A stretch of DNA of 64,000 bases, taken from assembly GCA_958496175.1 (NCBI GenBank), contig OY292277.1:8742001-8806000 (forward strand). The letters are read 5' to 3'. Position 1 is the stretch's first letter. The number at the start of each line of letters is the position of its first letter. A model generated the notes under the pieces. The model was not told the DNA's origin and did not search any database. It was given only the letters and a program-made list of their open reading frames with translations. Below are positions 1 through 11,800 of the stretch, in pieces. The DNA is from Sisyra terminalis. Its lineage: Eukaryota > Arthropoda > Insecta > Neuroptera > Sisyridae. Position numbers and translations under genes: made by a program.

Positions 1-469
1 AGTATGTATAAAATATATTTTTTTCGGTATAATCCTCAGCAGCACAGTAGCTAGATTATACCGCTCTTGGATTTGGAAAATCTCTCAAGGAAAATTCGTA
101 GTAGCCAGAAAACTCTATATTCAATGGAATAAGTGCATTCACAAAACTGCTCATAACTTTTTTTGGGTTAAAGTTAGAAACAATTTTTTTTTCGGTACAA
201 TCCTCTACGTGTCAAGGCCTATCTATGGCCGTTAATTTTTTTGTAAAAATCTAACAATGGGGGGCTGTCGATTTTTAAAAATTTAATAACTTTTTTTCGA
301 TTGAGGTACAAACGAAAATTTTTTTGGTACAATCAAGTACAAACAAAAGGTAATCTAAAAATATATTTAAAATTTTTATTTGTAAAAGTCAAGTGGTAAC
401 TTGACAGAGGCTCAAAAGATCTATATTTTCAAAGCAAATAGGAACAAAATAATATTAGACATCCCCAAA

Positions 470-711
470 ATGTTTTTTTCGTGGAACCCTTACAAAATTT
501 TTAAAGGATAATGGGAGCTTTGGAAAATTGTTTTAAACTCTATTGGTAATAATAAATATTTTAAGCATTAATAGTTTACTATATTTTGATGGAATGGAAA
601 TACTATAGTTTATCTTACGAATATTTTAGTCACTTCCCAATTTGTATAGTGGAATCATAATTTTGAATTTAGAACCCCAGGGTTCCCCGGAACCCACTTT
701 AAGAAACACTG
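470..711. mobile_element. Possible decayed hAT-type MITE
   Basis: The right end CCCACTTTAAGAAACACTG resembles hAT MITE termini, and GGAACCC motifs occur at both ends (about 483 and 690). The left boundary and duplication are not clear. Confidence 0.35.
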
Positions 712-908
712 GTCTATAACAACTTATTATAATATCTTCATATCTGTTCTTTTGCATCAATTTTCAAAAGCTACCTAAAGATTTTCTTGCTTGACATAAT
801 TGAGCAAAAAAAAATGTTATTTTTCTTATATTTCAACGGTTTTAATTTTCAAAATTGTGATAATCAAAATAATATATACTTTTGGATTTTTTTTTGCCAA
901 TTAATAAC

Positions 909-1386
909 ACCGGCACACAAAGAAAAAAAGTGCTCTGTACTTTTGACCGGACCTACATAAATCTACGTATTTTGACCCCCTGAACACGAATCCGGGGTCG
1001 GTTTGACCCGTACACCCTCAAAAATTCGAGATAACTTTAAAAAACCGAAAAAAATGGTTAAAATCGGCAGTTTTGGGGACATAAAAATTTTTTTGAACTA
1101 AGCCGAGCATGATTTTCATGTTTTTCGATCCGCTGAATACAAATTCGAAGTTTATGTAGACCATAAGCCGTTTTTATTGTAAGAAAATTGCCTCCTTTGC
1201 GAGCCTACCGTCTGTACCTGGGTTAAAGGCGTATATGCCGTCATGGCCTTTAACCCAGGTACCCAGGTTTTCGGTTTTTTAAAGTTTTCTCGAATTTTTG
1301 AGGGTGTACGGGTCAAACCGACCCCGGATTCGTGTTCAGGGGGTCAAAATACGTAGATTTATGGAGGTCCGGTCAAAAATACAGAC
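909..1386. mobile_element. MITE, internally deleted copy of the CCGGCACACAAA family
   Basis: The left terminus ACCGGCACACAAAG and about 300 bp after it match the element at 51994-53059. An inverted arm at 1265-1385 pairs with the left arm. The extreme right terminus (about 25 bp) is missing. The centre carries a separate hairpin (1215-1262). Non-autonomous; no coding. Confidence 0.8.
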
Positions 1387-2634
1387 GTAAATACTCAGTT
1401 AATTACAAAAAGTAAATGGAACATAGAAATGATTATAATAAAGCTCAAGTTAGTTCAATTGATTTGAGCTTTTAGCTTAAAAAATTTACCGATAGGTATC
1501 GCACCTGCATAAATATCAAAACAAACAAATAAAAAATAGACGGCTTTGTAAATTTGAATTTGACATTTATTTTTTAATAGTGTATGAATAAATGAAAATA
1601 AAACATACATTTAATATTTTATACAGTTTAATATTTTATTAATATACAAAAAGTAAATAAATAATAGTCCGTGTGATGTATTTTTAATGTATTTCTGTTA
1701 TTTTTCGTGTTCGTGAGTGTGCTGACCATACAGGCCCACCCCGGCATCCCTTCTATTTGTAATACCCGACATATAATTCTATTGTAAGTACATACGCAAA
1801 CTGCTATTAAATTCGATATAAAAATTTATTTAATTACATATCGCCATAAATGGCATACAATAAAGGGACTCAAATACTCACTGGATTGTTTCAAAACCAG
1901 ATTTCACCCTTTGCAAAAAAAAAAATCAATTAAAAATCGATTGAACTCCAATTGAAATCCAATTTATTATAATTAGTTCAAATTTTGATAACAAAAGCGT
2001 GGAAAATATTTTGCTTTGTGTTTATATATTTTCTATATTTGTGGAAGTGTTTAAAGAAAAACGGGGAAAATTGAAAGTTGAAATTAAAAAAAAGGCTCTA
2101 GGATAGCAGCTATAGGACAATGTGGGTAAAGGAAGAATGGGAATAAAACGTGAAGGTTGTGGTGTTGGATGAAACCACAATTATTTGTATATACTACGTA
2201 TATAATAGATATACTATGTATATAAAGGTTTTGTGATGAATGAGGTTGTGGGGGTGGAGCGGGGAATAATAATTATGAAGAGAGCATCACTAGAATACGA
2301 GATACAAAGCGCTATTATATTTTTTTTTCTTTTTTTTTCTTTTTTTTTATATACTTTTTTAGGAAAAGAACGTTCGTGTCTTTTCCGTAACTGATGGACG
2401 TTTTTATAAACGACCAACGCTTTTTCATCACTGTTATTTACATTTGGATAAAAGGACAATAAATTATATGAAACTTTGGGCTTAGAATTGTTGAATGATA
2501 TCAAAGATTTACCAACATTTGGTTAATGATTTGAGGTTGTGGTACTTTGGAATCAATAAACTTTGATTTATCTAGTTTTCTGGAATGCCTTCATTTTTAT
2601 ATGGTAAAAACAGAGCTTAGTGAAGAAGAAATTG
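1387..2634. other. No gene seen
   Basis: A+T-rich sequence with poly-T tracts (about 2310-2350). The 96-codon minus frame at 2214-2504 is low-complexity Lys/Ser sequence without support. Confidence 0.4.
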
Positions 2635-2985
2635 AGTTTGGATATAACTAAATATACAAGAGATGGCCAAATTTTGTGGCACCTACAGCTTTAAGGGCTA
2701 AAAAAATAAGCAAAATGAAAATTCAATTTCTAATGGTATTAATTTGATATTGAAAATTTTCTCAAATCAAAGAGTAAAATTTAGTAAGAGAAGGAAGAGT
2801 AGAGAGGGAAAGAAAGTTTCGGAAAGTATTCTGGAAAAGTAGAGGGGAAAAATTAGAACAAAAATTCTGCACTAAATTTCCACTCAAATAGTTCATACAA
2901 AAGCATTTTTTCCTGAACTGCGATTAGGAGCTGAATTCCGACTAGAAATTTTCAAGTGAGTCCTAGCGGGTTCTTCTTGGGTTAC
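2635..2985. repeat. Dispersed repeat, inverted copy at 45640-45975
   Basis: About 330 bp is similar to the reverse complement of 45640-45975: shared GAGCTGAAT-CCGACTAGAAATTT, TTTCCACTCAAA and GATGGCCAAATTTTGT blocks in the same order. Type unknown; non-coding. Confidence 0.7.
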
Positions 2986-2990
2986 TTTAG

Positions 2991-3388
2991 GGGCCGTTCA
3001 TAAAATACGTCACGCTAAAATAAGCTTTTTCTGATCCCCTCCCCTCATTGTCACGCTGTTTCACACTTTCTGTAACCATCTTAGAAATATTTCGTCACAA
3101 AACTAAGACCCCCCCCCTGAATATGAGAAATTTCAATTAAAAGTGCACAAATTTCTATATATTTAAAAACTCTATATATTTAATATTTACTAAACATGAA
3201 ATGAATGATTTTTTGTCATGATAAAAATTGAAAAAGAAAAATAGTCGAAAGAAATATTAATTTAAAATTTTTTGACGAACGGCGAATGTTATGTTACCGA
3301 AGACCCCCCCCCCTCCCCTGTCACATCTTGTCACACTCAGCAAGACCCCTCCCCCCCTTGTATGCGAACGTATTTTATGAACGGTCCC
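2991..3388. mobile_element. MITE with GGGCCGTTCATAAAATACGT termini
   Basis: A 20-bp terminal inverted repeat at 2991-3010 pairs with 3369-3388 (one gap). The inside has C-runs and matching TGTCAC motifs at both sides. 398 bp, non-coding. It sits at one edge of the repeat 2635-2985. Confidence 0.75.
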
Positions 3389-5435
3389 ATAGCAAAAGTT
3401 TCAGTAAATTCTGAAAAATTCTTAATTAGAACTTGTTGATCCTAAAGAATAAAATTTTGATCTATGTATTGAAATCTTGACGGAAAAGTAAGTTAAAACA
3501 AAAGAAGCATATTTCAGCTTTTGAAAAAACCGAAATCTTAAATGCATTTACCTGTAATATCTTAAAAAAAAGTACAGTCTTGAAGATTAAGCTTTAGTCT
3601 TTGATATAAATGAAGTAGAAACCTGTTTCAATTATATCAAAATGATAAATTTGATCTGTAAATTGACCAAAATTTGTAGATAATTTTCCTGTAAATATTT
3701 TTGGGTGTCAAATTTATAGATTTCTGATTCAGTTAAGTTTAAATAATATACGTAAATCTTTAGCTAATGTTTAAAAAAATCTTTCAGAATCATTGCTTAA
3801 ACATACTTTGATTGCCAAGCAACCATCTTAAGTAATTATCAAGGAAAGAACTATTTTTTTTTATTAGAAAGGCACATCTTTGACTTTGGAACATGATTTA
3901 ATTAAGTAACCAATTTCTCTGTTGATAATTGTTTGGTGTTTAATTTGGTTTATTATTTCAAAATTTGTAAGAATCTTGGTAAATATTTTCAATATTTGGC
4001 CTTCGAACGCATCGCTCATTTGACCAATAAGATGATATTATTGGATAGGTACATCAATAAACAAAATTTTCGAATTTGATGCGTTCTTATTGAAACACCC
4101 TTTATGATTGGAATTGGCATTGTTGGAAGATTGTACTTAATATATTATTGTTAATTTAGGGATCTTTTTTAATTTTTAATTGTTAACTAAGGTCTATAGC
4201 GATTATAGGGTCAAAAAAAATCTAAAGTCCAGAAATATTGAAAATTTGCTCGCTAGTTTTGAAGTGGTCACCAAGACCACTCAACCACTTGTAAGCATCA
4301 TTGGTAATCTTGAATTTTATCATATTGTTTCTTAATTTATATTACAATTTTTAACACTTTTGTCTGTCTTTTTTTGAGGTACTTTTGTTTCTACTATGAT
4401 AGTAATATAAGCACTATGATTTTTTATAGAAGCCTGATGAAGTTACGATAAGTAACGAAACGTAGCTAATTGAATAATAAAAATATTAAATAAAAAAACC
4501 GATCTTAAACAACCTGAGTTGTCTTCTTATTTAAAAAAATAAAAGCTGAGATCTGAATTTTATCATCTACTATGATTGATGTAAAAGATTTGGCAACAAT
4601 TTTTTTACATAATTATTAACAGGACTTGCATCATTTTCAAACAAAAAAACTCATTATTTAGTAAATATCTGCATTTTTCTCGAATCGATCTCTTATTTGT
4701 CATACTTCGATTTCATTAAATTTTTTTTTACGCCCCCCTCTCATCCCAAACTTTCCCATTGTTGCACCGGTGCATCCCACTTTTCCCGTCACATCATCAC
4801 TTTGCATCGGGACAATATTATGTTTCATATGCACACAAATATTATGACGATGATGATGATGAAGTTACAATAGTCGACGAGTTGAGAACATAAATGGGGG
4901 GTTGGAGGACACAATAACGATAATGTTGGGGAAGTTGATGACAATGACGATAATATACGTCTGTGTTTATATACGACCATTGTTTTAAGCGATTCTAACC
5001 TCAACAGGGGGCAAAGGAAAGAAAAAATAAAAGGAAAAATTTGGCTTTTGAGCTTTTCGATTCGTTTCAATTCTATAGCCCAAAAAAAAATTCAAACCGA
5101 ACCAAATGTAATTTTGTAAGGGGGAAAATTGTTATTTGAATGGTTTCAATAAGAAAATGCAATAATTAAAAAAAAAAAACAATGTTATGTTGAAGAAAAG
5201 AAAAGCTCAAACAAAAGCGTCTGAATGATAAAACCACGAGTGCAACGGTTGCACTTTTTTCATTGTAATGAAAATTAAATACGAAGAAAAAATGCATTTC
5301 TTTCCTATTCATTTTGTGTGTTATTATTTGATTTTGTATTTAGAAATGCAGTTAATTAAAAGCTAGCGTATGCATTTTTCTGCATAGTATTCTTGTGTGC
5401 TTTGGAAGAGCTTTTTTCCGTCATTGTTTTGTGAG
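3389..5435. other. No gene seen
   Basis: Apart from the hammerhead-like repeat, this is A+T-rich sequence with a GATGATGAT microsatellite near 4848. The frame at 4825-5070 overlaps it and is not supported. Confidence 0.4.
4400..4570 (+). repeat. Repeat with hammerhead-like core (CTGATGA...GAAA)
   Basis: Contains CTGATGA at 4434-4440, a five-base-pair hairpin GTTAC/GTAAC, then GAAACG. Similar to 34540-34866. Probably the end of a Penelope-like or similar retroelement. Confidence 0.5.
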
Positions 5436-6954
5436 AAAGGGTCTAGCAAGATCCACATGGTGAGTTGGTCCCCAAATAGGAACCTATGTTGAAACTTATG
5501 TCAAAATATCGGCTTGATATACAAACACATTTTATATACTTTTCGCGACCAAATTCCTCTTAGACCTTGAGATATGGGCAAAAATGTCCCCCCGCATGGC
5601 TATTTTTCAAAGTTATATATCTCAAAAACTAATTAAGCTAGAGAAGTGAAACCAACGCGAGGCGTTAGATTATTTTACAGAGTATATCATATATTTTTTG
5701 GAAATTTTTAAAAAAAAATTTACAAGAAAAAATCAAAAAAACAAATTAAATAAATTTTTTTTATGGGTTCTCTGAAAATGATAATCACGAAAAAAATATA
5801 TTTTATGCTTCTACATGAGCACTATAAGTCATAAAAATTGCGTGAAAAAATAGTTGGTGTAACACCTTGAAAAAAAATTAAATGTGATTTACGCCTAATA
5901 AAATATCTTGGTTTTATTTTTTTTTCGAAGTGTTTCACCAACTTTTTTTTCACAAAACTTCAATTAAAAATTAGGCCACATATAGGGACAAACATATATT
6001 ATTTTCTTAATTGTTAGTCAAAGAAAACATTAAAAAAACTAATTTTAATAGTTTTTTTGTTTTTCGATATTTACTCTTAAGATGATTACTTTTAAGATCA
6101 AAATAATTGATCCCAAAAGAAAAAAAAAACAACTAGTGTTCAATTTTAGTTAACATTTTGATTAAATTAATATAATTAATTTTAATTAAATTGTAATAGT
6201 GACGATAATTTTTTTTATTCTTATTTTAATAAAAATTGAACACAAGGGTTTTTTTTCTCTTTTTGAATCAATTATTTTGATCTTGAAAGAATTCATCTTA
6301 AGAGTAAATATAGAAAAACCAAAAAAACTAATAAAAAAAATTTTTTTTATGTTTCCTTAGACTTACAATTATGAAAATAATATATGTTTTGCTCCTATAT
6401 GTGGACTATTTTTTATTGAAGTTTTGTGAAAAAAAAGTTGGTGAAACACTTCGAAAAAAAATAAAATCGAGGTATATTAGTAGGCGTAGATCATATTTTA
6501 TTTTTTTTCAAGGTATTGCACCAACTATTATTTCACGCGATTTTTACGAGTTATAGTGCTCATGTAATATTAATCATGTAGCATAAAATATTTTTTTTTC
6601 GTGATTGTCATTTTCAGAGAACACATAAAAAAAATTATTTCATTTGTTTTTTGGATTTTTTTTGTATAATTATTTTTTCTAAAAATTTCAAAAAAATATA
6701 TGATATACTCTGCAAAATAATCTAAAGCCTCGCATTGGTTTCATTTCTCTAGCCTAATTAGTTTTTGAGGTACATAATTTTGAAAAATAGCCATGCGGGG
6801 GGACATTTTTGCCCATATCTCCAGGTCAAAGAGGAATTTGGTCGCGAAAAGTGTATAAAATGTGTTTGCATATCAAGCCGATATTTTGACATAAGTTTCG
6901 ACATAAGTTCCTATTTGGGGTCCAACTCGCCATGTGGATCCTGCTAGACCCTTT
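5436..6954. mobile_element. 1.5-kb palindromic (foldback) element
   Basis: The two halves are inverted copies along almost the full length, meeting near 6190. Termini are AAAGGGTCTAGCAAGATCCA and its complement. Blocks such as CCCCCCGCATGGCTATTTTT recur inverted. The short reading frames inside are arm sequence. No duplication was recognised and no transposase is present. Confidence 0.85.
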
Positions 6955-8600
6955 GAACTAGAAAATGGTAGCCAAACTTGCTGTTTTATTAGAATTCTGG
7001 GAATCTAAATTTGTAATTAAAATTTGCAATTAATTAATGCAACGTTTATCCAATAGTTTTCCCTATGTTTTCCCTATTTAAATCTTTTATTTATCTATAG
7101 GAGTAAAAGAATCAAATAAAGAAAAGTCAAATAAAAGATCCTCAATGGCCAGAGGTTTAATATTTAAACTTTTTCATCACATATTCCGACAAAGGTTCTT
7201 GGGGAAGCATAAAGAGAAATGATTGAGATTGTATTGATAATAATGATCAACAATAGTGTGATGCTGATTTTAAGATGAAAGACGCGATAATTGCTTCTGT
7301 CTAGCAAAAGACTATGCCAAATAGGGAAACGGGGCAGCAAAAAAAAAAAATAGTGCAGAAATAGAGGGAGCTTCGGGCAAAATTAATATAAAATCTGCAA
7401 TGAAATCTTTTGAAGTCAATGAAGAGCTTTAAGGAGTGACGAGAGGATGTGGAAATGCAATGAGTGATGGACTGAGAAATGAACAAAAATGCATCTGGAT
7501 CCAGTACTACAGAATGAAAGTTGATGTCATATAAATGCTTTTAAAGGGAAAATAGTTTTGTCTATAAGAATTGGTAGCTTTGGATTTTTTTTCTGTCTTA
7601 AGTGTTGAGGGTCCTTGATTTAATTTCGGGTAAAACTCCCATTTCCCAAACGGATGCATCATACACGAACTTTTCTTGCGCTAAATCTTTCTCTTTTGCA
7701 TTGATCCTCATTCCATTCCACCCAGCCCGGCCATCTCTCATCAAAACAGCGATTGTTCCTGCGGGATGTGAATGGGATTGGTCTGATGTATTCAAATGGA
7801 TAGATGGATGATATATATTATAGCCGGTGACACTTGTCCCTGTAAATATGTCTTTGTCTGCACTTTGCGATGACAATACTTTAACATGTGGTAAAACAGA
7901 GAAGGACACGCACAAGGAAAGCAACAATCGAGAGAGAAATGAAACTATGAGTATCTCATCTCCCGAATATGGTCCAGCAGGATGAGACTAGATCATCATT
8001 GTTATTGTTATTATCATTGTCCTAGGACTTTTCGCTATCATCATAAAAATCATTTCACAATGCAAAAATGTTAAAACCGTACGAACGACTGAAATGATGG
8101 AATCGGGGAAATATCAAAGTGGAAACGAAACGGGAAGGGGAGGAGGGGGAGGGGTGACAGAAAAAAAGTATATATGGGAAATGTATATATGAAAGGGTGG
8201 AGATTTGAACGAGTGTATAAATACAGTTTTATTCTGATTAATCGCTTCCTTTATATGCTTTACATACATTAATTTTTTTTTAAATCGATGTCGTCAGCGT
8301 CTTTTGTTTTATGGGAACGAAAAACAAAAGAAAATCATCAATGAAAAACAAGTGAATTTTGTGATTGTGTTCTGTTTGACTTTGAAAAAAAAAAAGAATT
8401 GCTAAATGAAGTAGTAGTAATGGACGTTAGTTCGAGTATAATTGATATGCATTTCAATGGGCGATTTGTTTGATTCTTTTTAAATTGTTGATTAAATCAT
8501 TTGCTAAAAGGTTTTTTCAATGATTTAATAAAGTGAACATTGAAATGCAATTTTTGGTTTGAGTAAAAAATTTGTATAGAAAAAAAGTATGTATAAATAT
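6955..8600. other. No gene supported; single-copy-looking stretch
   Basis: Non-repetitive DNA downstream of the takeout-like gene. 7598-7927 (minus) holds a 109-codon frame starting MLLSLCVSFS, with an overlapping plus-strand frame. It has no neighbouring exon, no family motif and no clear promoter, so it is not called. The part at 7580-8350 is richer in G+C than its surroundings and could be regulatory. Confidence 0.4.
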
Positions 8601-8606
8601 TTTATT
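8601..8606 (-). terminator. Poly(A) signal of the takeout-like gene
   Basis: AATAAA on the minus strand, 109 nt past the stop codon, is the first canonical signal in a plausible 3' UTR. Confidence 0.55.
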
Positions 8607-8714
8607 GAAAACTTTTAAAAATTGGCATATATTTATATCTAATATATTTGTTATACAGTAAGAGATTATTATGGGATTGTTTGATTAAATTGGTGGGAAG
8701 TATAATTAATACTT

Positions 8715-8869
8715 TCATGGCTTTGGAATGAGTTGATCATATGGAACATGGGCGAATATTCGGTTAGCAATTCGAGTCATTGAGGCGTTCCAAAATTCTT
8801 CGGCAATTGGCAAAAGTTCGCGGTAGAATAAGCGCCAATTTTCGTTCACATATGACATTGCAGCATTGT
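8715..8869 (-). CDS. takeout-like gene, coding exon 5 (C terminus and stop)
   Basis: The acceptor TTTCAG precedes the exon. It encodes NAAMSYVNENWRLFYRELLP then IAEEFWNASMTRIANRIFAH and VPYDQLIPKP with a TGA stop. The N-E-N-W motif and the V-P-x-D-x-L-x-P ending are family hallmarks. Confidence 0.95.
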
Positions 8870-11800
8870 CTGAAATTGAAATTAATTGCTTTAGTGTTTT
8901 ATGAAATAAATAAATTGTGCTTTTAAAATAAGTTTATATGTCTAGTAGGGTGATTTTTTTTTGCTCCCATGCCGAAATTTTGTTGGAAATACTTCAAAAA
9001 AAATTCCCTGAAAGTTTGAGCTCTTAATATTAATATTAAGTACTCGTTCAAAGCGTGTGAATATTTTCCATTTAAAATACACGTAAACTTTGATTTTTTT
9101 TTTAAATTTTATAGGACATTTTTTGTAGAGCACTTTTTTTTCTATAACTTATCTCTGTAAAAGTTTTTGATATTTTTCACAGGTCCTAAGTTATTTGCAT
9201 TAAACTGAAAATTCCCTGAATTATTATATTTTTAACATAATCTTTTTTTTTTATTTTAATTAAATAACTTAGGACCTGTGAAAAATATCAAAAACTTTTA
9301 TAAAGATAAATTATAGAAAAAAAAGTGCTCTACAAAAAATGTCTTATACAATTTTATCATAAAATTGATGGTTGCGTCAGAAAATTGAAAAAATATTAAA
9401 ATTTCTCTTAAGTTCAACTTTAACCTCGAATAACTTTTGAAGAAATAAATATATCAAAAACTTGTGCAAGACCTTTTTTGTAGATCGTTCAATTTTCTAC
9501 AAGAATATATCTTGGTCATTCTGAAATATTGTTCTCAACGTTAGCTATAAAATTCCAAAATGCAAGAGAATATTATTTCCATGTTATTTAAATGGAAAAT
9601 CGAAATTTGCGATGCGGCACCTCTTAATCTTAATATTAAGAGCTTAAACTTTCACAGGTTTTTTTTTGTCATTCTCAACAATATTTTCGATATAATTAAG
9701 AAAAAAGAATCATCATATTTTTTGAATCAGTCTAATATATAGTTATTAAGCGGTTCCAAAACGATATAGGTAATTATCAAAAAAAAAAATTGCACCTATT
9801 GCACTTAATATTGCATTTCTTAAGAACCTGCACTTAACAAAGTATTAAAGAGCTTTTGGAATATCAATACTAGGAAATTCAATATGAAATCAACAAATTT
9901 GAAATAAAATGATTTTTTGATATTAATAAAAAAATTGTATTATCTTTGGGTTACTAGAACTACTAAATCACCATAAATTTTTATTGCTGAGTTTTAGATC
10001 AAAAATTGGTAAATTTTATACTTGTACGTAATGGACGTGAATAGATATTGAAATAATTTCTATAAAAATTTTTTTTGTCGAAAACCAATGAAAATGTATA
10101 CATACTTAATTCTTCATTTCCTGGGAAAATACTTCCGAAATATGCCTTCATTTTTCCAACATCAGGTCGCATCGAGAAACTTTTCACTCTCATATATTGT
10201 TTGCCTTTTCTCTCCTCAATCTCTCCATAAATTTTCCAGGTAGCATTTACGTCAACTAAAAACATAAATTAAGACATTTTAATTTTATGTGATGAGATAT
10301 TAATTTTTTTATTCGTATTTTATGTATTAAGATTAATGAAACAAGTTTATCGAAGACATTTAATGTATAGTATTATACACAATACAAATGCAGAAATAAG
10401 TGTAAACCTTGAAAATGTATTCAATGTTATCTCTGAGAATATCGCTACCCTTGAGGCGAGTTTTTCCTTTTTTTTTTTTGGACAAAAAAATAAAAGTTTT
10501 CGTGAATGATAAATGAAGCAAAGATATGCATAATAATTGCAGTTAAAAAAATGTTTTTTTTTTAATTTAATTCAAGGTGAACTAGGTATCAAAAAATTAT
10601 GATTTTTATGCAAATTATTTGGTGTGTAAAACGTCACACTTACTCATTGTTAAGTTGAAATAAGTGTTGGCATTTAAGGCAATATTGCCAAGATGTCCTG
10701 TTCCTTTAAGTTTGCCTTCCATATCCAATCGTGGAAAACTCACATCCACTTCCAATTGCATGTTTTCATCGGTCAATTTCGATCGGACATCTTTTACATT
10801 TGCTGTACTGAATCCGAAAAGGCGAATATTTCGGGCAATAGCTGATGCACGAATCTGGAATTTGTAAAGGATTTATAAAAAATAAATTCTTATTTTTTTT
10901 ATGATTTTTGCTAAGTGGTGATGCTTGATGATGCTTGATGTTGCTATGATTGCTTAGAATAAATAATTTGTGGTTAATTAATTCAATGATTATTTTTTTT
11001 TTGAGAAAATTGTAATTTTTTGTTGGATATTTTTCTTGAGAGTCAACCAAGTGGAAAAGGAATTCTTAAATTTGGAAGTTATAATGATTTCCTTATTGTT
11101 ATGACAGTGTTTCATAACTTTTAATAGGTGTTATGATTGTTTAGAATAAATTATTTGTTGCTAATTGATTCAATGAAGGTTTTTTTTCCAGAAAACTGTA
11201 ATATTTAATTGGATATTTCTCTTGAGAATTAATCAAGTGGAATCCAAAGAAACTTATATAAGCTAATTAATTAATTAATGCGTAATAATGTTTAATATAT
11301 GGTGGAAAAACAGGATTGCCTTAGTATTTAGGATCAAGGATTTTATTTTATTTATTGACCTAATTTTTCAAAAATATTTCCTAACTGTGTTCTAAGCCTT
11401 TTGGAATCAAAAGTCGAAAGAATTTAAAGACAAATATTAGCTATCGTCAAAATTCTGAGCGTTTTAAGACGTGAACTTCAAAATAAAATAACTTTTGGGA
11501 TTTTTTTTGTACATGATTGAAATTTGCACCACTGGAATTAGCGTACTTTTGCTAATGCAATAAAAATGGATTTATGGTATTCGACCGAAAATTGAGTGCT
11601 CAGGATTCGATGAAATCGACGAAGGATATTTTACTATTGTCTCGTCAAGTATTAAATTGGCTTCAAATTTGTTAAGTATTTATCCAAAAAAATATATATT
11701 TTATGCCACAAAACTCTCAAGACTTTCATGAGATTCAATATTAAATTAAATTGGTAAAAATATTCAGAGGACTAGGATCAAATAATAATCAGTCAAACTA

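Noticed and set aside
4840..4865. GATGATGAT run as a possible regulatory or coding repeat
   Set aside because: It is a simple short microsatellite in A+T-rich DNA with no gene around it.
7598..7927. 109-codon minus-strand frame with a hydrophobic start, possible small secreted protein
   Set aside because: An overlapping plus-strand frame is equally open, and no family motif, splice partner or promoter was seen.
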